This document shows, in pieces, positions 1 to 5,205 of a DNA stretch of 5,205 bases. Below the pieces are notes generated by a model. It saw only the letters and a program-made list of their open reading frames with translations, had not been told where the DNA came from and did not search any database. This stretch comes from an uncultured bacterium (lineage in GTDB: Bacteria > Cloacimonadota > Cloacimonadia > Cloacimonadales > Cloacimonadaceae), in the NCBI GenBank assembly GCA_937960795.1, contig CALGPA010000034.1, positions 1 through 5,205 of the forward strand, written 5' to 3'. Each line of letters begins with the position of its first letter. The first letter of the stretch is position 1. The translations under genes were made by a program, and so were the position numbers.

Positions 1-2
1 GC

Positions 3-1025
3 ATGATATACACGATAATCACCCTGAGCCTTCTGATGATGCTCAGCGCATGCGGTAAAAAGACGGAAGAAGCCCGCAGCATGGAACAATTGCACAGTGA
101 ATTGGGAATTCCGGTGCGCACAATACGCGCAGAGAAGAGCAGTTTTGAACAAAACTTACGTTACAACGCTATGCTCTCCGGCAGCCGTGAGAGCACCGGT
201 CAGGCCATGCTAAGCGATGTAGTAGCAAAGATCCACTTCAAGGTGGGAGATCGGGTGGAAAAAGACGACATAGTGGTCAGCTTCCCCACCGACAATCCAT
301 CTGCTCAATATTCACAGGCAAGCAGTGCCTTCGAGAGCATTGAAGCTATATACAACAGGATGCTGCGTTTATATGAAGAAAACGCCATCTCTTTGCAGGA
401 TTTTGAGAATGTGCGGACTCAATATGAGGTATCGCTTGCAAATCTGAATTCCAGCAAGCAGATGATCTTTGTGAGCTCTCCGATTAGTGGAGTGATCACA
501 GACATCCAAGTCACTGAATCCGAGCGTGTCTTCCCAGGCAAAGATCTCTTTACCGTGACCTCAGAAGGCGGCTATCGCGCAAATTTGATGGTTCCCGAGA
601 CAGAGATCAGCAAGATCAGCAAGGGCTCCAAAGTGCTTGCCACATGGGAAGGAAGAAGCATCGCCGGCAAGGTCACCTCGATCGCCATGGCTATGGATCC
701 TGCCAGTAAAGCATTTCGCGTGGAAACCGAGTTTTCCGGAAATGCAGGCATCCCCTATGGCGTGACAGCTGAGATACTTGTGGAGATCCTTCGTAAAAAC
801 GATGTCTTCGTGGTGGATCGTCATATCCTTGTTCGCGAAAATGGCGACAGCTATCTTTGGATAGCCGAGGGAGATCGGGCTACGAGGAGAAAGATCGAGC
901 TCGGAGTGAACAATCAATTGCAATATGAAGTGATCGATGGTCTTCAGGAAGGAGATATAATCATTTCTGAAGGCATCAAATCCCTCATCGAGGGCAGTAA
1001 GATCCGAATCATAGAAGGGAGTTGA
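3..1025 (+). CDS. RND efflux periplasmic adaptor (MFP/HlyD family) lipoprotein; 5' end possibly incomplete
   Basis: This is the periplasmic adaptor that links an inner-membrane RND pump to a TolC-like outer-membrane channel. Numbering from the ATG at 3 (340 aa), a hydrophobic segment (residues 2-16) ends in the lipobox LSAC with Cys17 as the probable lipidation site. The first half of a lipoyl/barrel-sandwich domain lies at about 67-97 (VGDRV-type turn). A short alpha-helical hairpin follows at about 99-153, then the second lipoyl half at about 156-186 (SSPISGVI), a beta-barrel at about 190-262 and a membrane-proximal domain to the end. The hairpin tip carries Arg122-Leu123, Ser130 and Asp133, matching the RLxxxxxxS..D tip motif known to contact TolC-type channels. 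The signal peptide has no Lys or Arg before its hydrophobic core, so the true start may lie just upstream of the window. The permease follows after 2 bp. The family is clear; the substrate is unknown. Confidence 0.93.
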   Translation: MIYTIITLSLLMMLSACGKKTEEARSMEQLHSELGIPVRTIRAEKSSFEQNLRYNAMLSGSRESTGQAMLSDVVAKIHFKVGDRVEKDDIVVSFPTDNPSAQYSQASSAFESIEAIYNRMLRLYEENAISLQDFENVRTQYEVSLANLNSSKQMIFVSSPISGVITDIQVTESERVFPGKDLFTVTSEGGYRANLMVPETEISKISKGSKVLATWEGRSIAGKVTSIAMAMDPASKAFRVETEFSGNAGIPYGVTAEILVEILRKNDVFVVDRHILVRENGDSYLWIAEGDRATRRKIELGVNNQLQYEVIDGLQEGDIIISEGIKSLIEGSKIRIIEGS

Positions 1026-1030
1026 GCATG
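1014..1030 (+). promoter_or_regulatory. Ribosome binding site that decides the permease start
   Basis: AAGGGAG at 1015-1021 lies 6 nt before the ATG at 1028 but directly abuts the in-frame TTG at 1022. Normal spacing therefore supports ATG 1028. The site sits inside the last codons of the adaptor gene, whose TGA ends at 1025, so the two genes are probably translationally coupled by termination and re-initiation. Confidence 0.75.
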
Positions 1031-4000
1031 TTTTTGGCAAAGCTATCCATAGACCGGCCGGTGCTGGTGACCATGGCCATCTTGGTCTTTGTGGTCTTTG
1101 GCGCCATGGCCTATATGGGCATGCCGCTGAACCTGATGCCGGACGTGGAATTGCCCTATATATCGATCCAAACTATCTATCCCGGGGCAGGCCCTCGTGA
1201 GGTGGAGACACAGGTGACAACCAAACTTGAGGAAGCAGTAGCGACCGTTCCTCAGATAGATTTTGTCCAAAGCTACTCGATGGAAAACGTATCCATCATC
1301 ATGGTGGCCTTTGAGCAAAACAAAGATATTAACATCGCAAACAACGAAGTAAAAGACAAGGTTGACGCGATACTCAGAGAGCTTCCAGATGGGGTCGACC
1401 GTCCGGCTGTGCAGAAGTTTGACTTTTCTGCCTTTCCCTTTATGGATCTGGTCCTCACCGGAGACATGGATCCGCGCGAGCTCTATGAACTGGCTGATGG
1501 AACTTTGCGTGAGCGGCTTTCTCAGATCCGGGGTGTAGCGCAAGTGAGCCTCACCGGCGGAGCTAAGCGTGAAATATTGGTGGAGTTAAGCGACCGGGTG
1601 GTGTATCAAAATCGCATCTCGATGGCTCAGATGAATCAGATCTTGGCAGCGCAGAATCTAGATATGCCCGGTGGAAACTTCACTCAGGGAAATCAAGACT
1701 ACTCCGTGCGCCTCAAGGGTGAGTTCTCTTCAGTGGAAGAGATCAGAGATTTGATGATCCCCACATCCATGGGTACACGCAAGCTCGGAGACCTGGCAGA
1801 AGTCACTGATGGTGCCGAAAAGATCACACAGCGATCGACATATTTTAACGCCGCAGCGGGAACTCTAAATGACAATATCGTGAGAATATCGATTACAAAC
1901 AGCTCAGACGGAAACGTGGTAAACATCGCCGAGGAAGTGCGCAAAGCATTGCCAGAGCTGGAAAGTCAGCTCCCGGCAAATGTGAGCCTGAACATCATCC
2001 GTGATGATAGTGATTTCACCCGCGCTACTGTGGCAGATACGCTGATGACTCTGTGGCTGGGGATTTTGCTTACAGGCTTGGTGCTCCTAGTCTTCTTGCA
2101 TGATCTGAGATCTACTTTGATCGTGGCACTTTCCATGCCAATCTCGATCATCTCAACCTTCATCTTCTTGCAAGCTGCCGGATTTACCTTGAATATGCTC
2201 ACTTTGACCGGATTCTCAACGGCAGTGGGTATCTTGGTGACAAACTCGGTGGTGGTGATCGAAAACATATTCCGTCACAAGGAGATGGGCAAAAAGCGCA
2301 AAGACGCAGCCCTTAAAGGCACCAGCGAGATCACGGTAGCAGTATTGGCATCCACGCTTACAAACATCGTGGTGTTTTTGCCGATTGCTTCGATGAGCTC
2401 GATGATCGGCGGATTCCTCAAGGAATTTGCGCTCACGGTGACTTTTGCCACCATCTTCTCATTGATCTCCTCCTTTACTATTACTCCGATGTTGGCATCC
2501 TTGATCATCCCGGAGGGGAAGAAAAGCAGCCGTTGGGGACTGAAGTTTGATGCTGTCTTTGAGAAATTTTCCAATCTATATCAGCGCTTTATGAAAGGAG
2601 TGCTAAGTAGCAAAGCCAGGAGCTTTGGCATCTTGGTGGTCTCGGTGCTGATCTTGATTGCAAGTTTGTTCTTGGTGCCGAGTCTTGGATTTGAGCTGAT
2701 GCCGGCTATGGATCAGGGGACAGTAAACATATCGGTGGAACTTCCCGAAGGCTACAACCTGGATGAAACCTCAAAAGTCGTGGAAGTCATCAACGATCGT
2801 GCTAAAGAGCATCCGGAAGTGGAGCACATTGTCAGCAGCATCGGTAGCCAAGGTTTCATCGATACTGGCAGCAATCTTGCCAGCGTGGATGTGCAACTCG
2901 TGGATCGCAAGGAAAGAAGCCGCAGCACCAAAGATATGGTGAGTGCTTTGATCTTGGATCTTGCGGACATACCAAATGCTGAGATCCGGGTGAGTGATCA
3001 GAACAACATGGGTCCCGGAGGCAGTGGAATCAGCTTTTACATCCAGGGTCAAGATCAGGATGTGCTCGAAGAGTTGAAGTTTGCCGTGATGGACGCTATT
3101 CGTGATGTGCCTGGTCTGATCAATCTGGATAGCAGCTCTCGGCCCGGAACATCCGAGATCACTTTGTATCCCAAGCGTGATCGCTTGTCTGAGATCGGGG
3201 CTACGGTCTACGACCTCGCCATCGCTCTGCGCGGAAGCGTAGAAGGTCTCGTGGAAAACCACTATCGCGAGAGTGGCAATCAATATGACATCCGCTTGAC
3301 ATTGGCAGATGAAGACATCAATCATCCAGACAAAATCATGAATCTGAGCGTTATCATCCATGGTCAACCATATCAATTGGCGCAATTAGTTGAGATGGAC
3401 TTTGCTCCGGGTGTGAGCAGATTGATCCACATCGATAGATTCAAAGCCATTGAGATCAGTGGCAATGCGGCACAAGGCTTTAGCACGGGGCAGATCAATG
3501 CCGCCATCACTCAGAGATTGGAAGACTTGGCATTCCCGAGTGGATATCAGATAACTTGGGGACAAGAAGCTAAAATGCTCAACGAAACCATGATCGATAT
3601 GGCGAGGACCTTCTTGATCGCAGTGCTTTTGACCTATATGTTGCTGGCAGCGATCCTGGAAAGCTTTGCACAGCCACTGATTATCCTTGCCACAGTACCC
3701 TTGGCAATCATCGGCGTGATCTTGGCGCTCTTTCTTTCCGGCGTGGGAATCAATATGTTTTCCATGCTGGCAGTCATAATGTTGGTTGGCATTGTCGTAA
3801 ATAATGCTATATTAATATTAGACTATGTGAATGTGAAGCGTAAAGAAGGGATGTGTTCGCATGACGCACTGTTGGAAGCAGGAAGGATGAAGCTCAAGCC
3901 CATCATTATGAGCACCTTATCCATTGTAATCGGGATGTTGCCGATGGCATTGGGAATCGGCTCTGCCGGGCGTGAGTTTAGGATGTCGATGGGTATTGTA

Positions 4001-4117
4001 TCCATTGGTGGACTGATAGTTTCGACCCTACTGACTTTGATAGTGGTTCCGGCGTTCTATTTCCTGAGTACGCACAACCAGATAAAAAAGGAGATCTGCA
4101 ATGAACAGAATCGTTAA
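1028..4117 (+). CDS. RND-superfamily efflux permease (AcrB/MdtB/SwrC-like) with altered proton-relay residues
   Basis: This is the inner-membrane permease of a tripartite efflux pump, expected to work as a trimer that takes substrate from the periplasm or outer membrane leaflet. From ATG 1028 it has 1029 aa, the full length for the family. TM1 is at about 11-31, a large periplasmic loop at 32-337, TM2-TM6 at about 338-495, TM7 at about 533-552, a second periplasmic loop at 553-859 and TM8-TM12 at about 860-1013. Family landmarks include SIDRPV at 7-12, MPDVELPY at 37-44, FELMPAMDQG at 555-564 and FTITPMLAS at 483-491. In TM4 the AcrB Asp407-Asp408 pair aligns with Thr405-Asn406 (VTNS). In TM10 Lys940 aligns with Asn925 (VVNNAIL). 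Arg971 and Thr978 become Lys955 and Ser962. Glu412 and Asp932 are kept at the places of AcrB Glu414 and Glu947. There is no frameshift or internal stop. The substrate cannot be told from sequence. Confidence 0.95.
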   Translation: MFLAKLSIDRPVLVTMAILVFVVFGAMAYMGMPLNLMPDVELPYISIQTIYPGAGPREVETQVTTKLEEAVATVPQIDFVQSYSMENVSIIMVAFEQNKDINIANNEVKDKVDAILRELPDGVDRPAVQKFDFSAFPFMDLVLTGDMDPRELYELADGTLRERLSQIRGVAQVSLTGGAKREILVELSDRVVYQNRISMAQMNQILAAQNLDMPGGNFTQGNQDYSVRLKGEFSSVEEIRDLMIPTSMGTRKLGDLAEVTDGAEKITQRSTYFNAAAGTLNDNIVRISITNSSDGNVVNIAEEVRKALPELESQLPANVSLNIIRDDSDFTRATVADTLMTLWLGILLTGLVLLVFLHDLRSTLIVALSMPISIISTFIFLQAAGFTLNMLTLTGFSTAVGILVTNSVVVIENIFRHKEMGKKRKDAALKGTSEITVAVLASTLTNIVVFLPIASMSSMIGGFLKEFALTVTFATIFSLISSFTITPMLASLIIPEGKKSSRWGLKFDAVFEKFSNLYQRFMKGVLSSKARSFGILVVSVLILIASLFLVPSLGFELMPAMDQGTVNISVELPEGYNLDETSKVVEVINDRAKEHPEVEHIVSSIGSQGFIDTGSNLASVDVQLVDRKERSRSTKDMVSALILDLADIPNAEIRVSDQNNMGPGGSGISFYIQGQDQDVLEELKFAVMDAIRDVPGLINLDSSSRPGTSEITLYPKRDRLSEIGATVYDLAIALRGSVEGLVENHYRESGNQYDIRLTLADEDINHPDKIMNLSVIIHGQPYQLAQLVEMDFAPGVSRLIHIDRFKAIEISGNAAQGFSTGQINAAITQRLEDLAFPSGYQITWGQEAKMLNETMIDMARTFLIAVLLTYMLLAAILESFAQPLIILATVPLAIIGVILALFLSGVGINMFSMLAVIMLVGIVVNNAILILDYVNVKRKEGMCSHDALLEAGRMKLKPIIMSTLSIVIGMLPMALGIGSAGREFRMSMGIVSIGGLIVSTLLTLIVVPAFYFLSTHNQIKKEICNEQNR
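3786..3813 (+). promoter_or_regulatory. Possible internal sigma70-like promoter within the permease gene
   Basis: TTGGCA at 3786-3791 and TATATT at 3808-3813 are separated by 16 nt. Each differs from the sigma70 consensus hexamers by one base. The site lies in an AT-rich patch within the TM10 codons, about 290 bp upstream of the lipoprotein gene, and could drive the two downstream genes independently of the pump. The match may be chance inside coding DNA, and the promoter consensus of this organism is not known. Confidence 0.25.
4088..4103 (+). promoter_or_regulatory. Strong Shine-Dalgarno for the DUF3332-like gene, inside the permease gene
   Basis: AAGGAG at 4088-4093 stands 7 nt before the ATG at 4101, an almost ideal arrangement. 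It lies in the permease coding sequence, ahead of the permease stop at 4115-4117, and fixes the lipoprotein start within the 17-bp gene overlap. Confidence 0.8.
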
Positions 4118-4610
4118 GCTCGTAAGTATCGCCATGTTGGCGGTCATGCTCACCGTCGGAGTCGCAGGATGTTTTGGCAATTTTGCCGCAACCCGCAAGG
4201 TCTATGATTTCAACCAGAACTTTGGTGGAAAATGGGAAAATCAGATCCTATTTTGGGTGATGAACTTCGTCCCGATCTATGGAGTAGCGGGAGCACTTGA
4301 TATCTATATCCTAAACACTATCGAGTTTTGGACAGGCAGCAATCCCATAGCCATGGGTGCTGGCGAAGAAGTGATCAAATATGCCTCACAAGATGGCAAA
4401 GACTACAAGATCACCATCAGACAAAATGAAGTAATCATGGAAGATTTGGCAAATCCGGGTCAGGAACTTGACTTGAGCTTCAAGCCCATGGAGCAATCCT
4501 GGTATCTGCAGACCGAAGCAGGAGCATTTAAGATCGCAACCGTGAAAGATGGCGAAGCCGATTTCTTCCTGCCCTCAGGCAAGTCTTATACTCTCAAAGA
4601 AGCCATGTAA
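4101..4610 (+). CDS. DUF3332-like small lipoprotein
   Basis: This 169-residue protein has a type II signal peptide: Asn2-Arg3 and Lys6, a hydrophobic core at about 7-20 and the lipobox VAGC with Cys24 as the lipidation site. The stretch after it (FGNFAATRKVYDFN), a central hydrophobic segment at about 48-72 and the block NTIEFWTGSNPIAMG at 72-86 resemble, from memory, the DUF3332 family of uncharacterised bacterial lipoproteins. The rest (about 87-169) looks like a small beta-rich domain with alternating hydrophobic residues, ending in KSYTLKEAM. The gene starts inside the permease gene (17-bp overlap) with a strong ribosome binding site, and the next gene begins 10 bp after its stop. A role in the efflux complex or in envelope maintenance is possible from the gene order, but no function is known to me. 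The family assignment is moderately sure; the lipoprotein call is firm. Confidence 0.82.
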   Translation: MNRIVKLVSIAMLAVMLTVGVAGCFGNFAATRKVYDFNQNFGGKWENQILFWVMNFVPIYGVAGALDIYILNTIEFWTGSNPIAMGAGEEVIKYASQDGKDYKITIRQNEVIMEDLANPGQELDLSFKPMEQSWYLQTEAGAFKIATVKDGEADFFLPSGKSYTLKEAM

Positions 4611-4623
4611 AGGAAAACAAATG
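4609..4623 (+). promoter_or_regulatory. Ribosome binding site fixing the NifU-type gene start
   Basis: AGGA at 4611-4614, directly after the TAA of the preceding gene, lies 6 nt before the ATG at 4621. This favours the 76-residue product over a longer in-frame reading from 4549, whose extra N-terminal part would overlap the lipoprotein gene and does not resemble NifU. Confidence 0.7.
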
Positions 4624-4851
4624 ATCGACAAACAGAAACTCGAAGAAGTCTTGGACAAAGTACGTCCTGCCATTCAAGCTGATGGTGGAGATGTCGAGCT
4701 CGTCCAAATCCGTGAAGACAATGTGGTGGAAGTCCGCCTCAAAGGTGCCTGCAATGGCTGTCCTATGGCGACTCTCACTCTCAAAGCCGGAATCGAAAGA
4801 ATCGTCAAAGAAGAAATACCTGAGGTCGCGGAAGTAATCTCGGTCAAATAA
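4621..4851 (+). CDS. NifU C-terminal domain (NfuA-type) Fe-S cluster scaffold/carrier protein
   Basis: This 76-residue protein consists only of the NifU C-terminal domain. It opens with a helix (MIDKQKLEEVLDKVRPAIQ) and then has the family hallmark ADGGDVELV at 20-28. A beta strand VVEVRLKGAC leads into the cluster-binding motif Cys44-Asn-Gly-Cys47, followed by PMATLTLKAGIERIVKEEIPEV. In the family, two subunits bind one [4Fe-4S] cluster through the two CxxC cysteines and deliver it to target enzymes in the cytoplasm. The length is typical for stand-alone Nfu domain proteins; E. coli NfuA has an additional N-terminal A-type domain that is missing here. It is the last gene before the terminator, 10 bp after the lipoprotein gene, so it is probably co-transcribed. 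Nothing in it points to efflux. Confidence 0.95.
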   Translation: MIDKQKLEEVLDKVRPAIQADGGDVELVQIREDNVVEVRLKGACNGCPMATLTLKAGIERIVKEEIPEVAEVISVK

Positions 4852-4866
4852 CCAGTATATCAATCT

Positions 4867-4896
4867 GCCCCTTCACCATGCGTGGAGGGGCTTTTT
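4867..4896 (+). terminator. Rho-independent terminator of the efflux-nifU operon
   Basis: A 10-bp stem (4867-4876 paired with 4882-4891) with one G-U wobble at 4873/4885 closes a 5-nt loop (CATGC) and is followed by five T at 4892-4896. It begins 15 bp after the NifU-type stop. Read on the minus strand, the wobble becomes an A-C mismatch and no U-run follows, so it should work best for plus-strand transcripts. It lies between convergent genes, and era ends 5 bp beyond it. Confidence 0.9.
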
Positions 4897-4900
4897 CTAT

Positions 4901-5205
4901 CTACTCAAATCCCAGTTCTTTGAGGGCGAGTGGTTTTTTGCGCCAATTTGCATTGATCTTAACAAAGAGATGGATATCCACAGGAAAGTCAAGGAACTCG
5001 CTGAGACGCGTCGGAGCATATTCTCTGATCTTTTTTAGATTTGCTCCGCCTTTCCCGATGATGATGGGTTTTTGGCTTGGCCGCTCGATCCAGATCACGG
5101 CATCTACGATTACTTTCTTGGGGCTTTCTTTGTAGCTTTCTATAAGCACCGCCGTAGCATAGGGGATCTCTTCTTCAAAGAGGTGGAAGATAGCTTCGCG
5201 GATGA
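4901..5205 (-). CDS. era: GTPase Era, C-terminal KH region (5' part outside the window)
   Basis: Era is an essential GTPase that binds the 3' end of 16S rRNA and helps mature the 30S subunit. About 100 C-terminal residues are visible, reading from the window edge as IREAIFHLFEEEIPYATAV and ending in LKELGFE at a TAG stop (4901-4903). The EEIPYA helix, the IVDAVIWIERPSQKPIIIGK strand region, the KH-domain GxxG loop (Gly-Lys-Gly-Gly encoded at 5045-5056), the FPVDIHLFVKI strand and the NW..KPLALKELGF tail all match the Era C-terminus (E. coli: ELPYSV..., VIGNKGA, LWVKVKSGW, LRSLGY). The GTP-binding domain would lie beyond position 5205, so its integrity cannot be judged. A GTG at 5149 is an internal Val codon rather than the start. 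The gene converges on the efflux operon. Confidence 0.95.
   Translation of the reverse strand, partial: IREAIFHLFEEEIPYATAVLIESYKESPKKVIVDAVIWIERPSQKPIIIGKGGANLKKIREYAPTRLSEFLDFPVDIHLFVKINANWRKKPLALKELGFE

Noticed and set aside
1022..1027. TTG start for the permease at 1022, two codons earlier
   Set aside because: The ribosome binding site at 1015-1021 would directly touch this codon, while ATG 1028 has 6-nt spacing and gives the family-typical N-terminus MFLAKLSIDRPV.
561..1040. Minus-strand open frame of 159 codons over the adaptor gene
   Set aside because: It lies opposite the conserved beta-barrel part of the adaptor, with a composition (many His, Cys and Asp) typical of antisense reading.
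2219..2280. Permease as a pseudogene because its catalytic Asp pair is missing
   Set aside because: The frame is intact over 1029 codons with all transmembrane segments and conserved flanking motifs, so a functional variant is more likely.
2771..3385. Minus-strand open frame of 204 codons inside the permease gene
   Set aside because: It is antisense to a well-conserved RND periplasmic loop, and its translation shows no recognisable domain; it is a shadow of the real gene.
4549..4620. N-terminal extension of the NifU-type protein from an ATG at 4549
   Set aside because: The extra 24 residues overlap the lipoprotein gene in another frame and are not NifU-like; ATG 4621 has its own ribosome binding site.
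4878..5135. Plus-strand open frame of 85 codons beyond the terminator
   Set aside because: It is antisense to the Era KH region and begins within the terminator loop.
5147..5149. GTG at 5149 as the start of a short KH-domain protein
   Set aside because: The frame stays open to the window edge, and the upstream residues (IREAIFHLFEEEIPYATA) match Era, so this is an internal valine.

Overview
The window is a compact bacterial gene block of about 5.2 kb with almost no non-coding DNA. Four co-directional plus-strand genes form an apparent operon: (i) an RND-efflux periplasmic adaptor lipoprotein (membrane fusion protein, MFP), (ii) an AcrB-type RND inner-membrane permease, (iii) a small lipoprotein resembling the DUF3332 family, and (iv) a 76-residue NifU C-terminal (NfuA-type) Fe-S scaffold domain protein. 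The operon ends at a strong rho-independent terminator. Converging from the minus strand is the 3' end of era, the ribosome-biogenesis GTPase, of which only the C-terminal KH region is present.

The organism is a Gram-negative (diderm) bacterium: it has two lipoproteins, an adaptor with a TolC-docking tip motif, and an RND pump. The sequence has moderate G+C, prefers ATC and TTG codons, is rich in GATC, and carries clear AAGGAG-type ribosome binding sites. A DUF3332-like lipoprotein together with this style of RND permease would fit an anaerobe of the Bacteroidota/FCB or Cloacimonadota type. That placement is a guess and cannot be settled from this window.

Layout: adaptor (start codon at position 3 or upstream of the window, to 1025); permease (1028-4117, ATG preferred over a TTG at 1022); lipoprotein (4101-4610, overlapping the permease by 17 bp); NifU-type protein (4621-4851); terminator (4867-4896); era 3' end on the minus strand (4901-5205, running off the window). 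No stretch over 300 bases lacks a gene.

The adaptor and permease should form a tripartite pump with an outer-membrane TolC-like channel, which is not in this window and may lie upstream. The most unusual point is in the permease. The charged residues that form the proton relay of AcrB (Asp407, Asp408, Lys940) appear as Thr405, Asn406 and Asn925, with Arg971 and Thr978 replaced by Lys955 and Ser962. The fold is otherwise intact and full length, so this looks like a functional transporter with a different energy-coupling scheme rather than a decayed gene. The lipoprotein gene is translationally overlapped with the permease and may be an accessory part. The NifU-type gene looks like a housekeeping passenger. 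No CRISPR, tRNA, rRNA, insertion sequence or other clearly mobile feature was seen.
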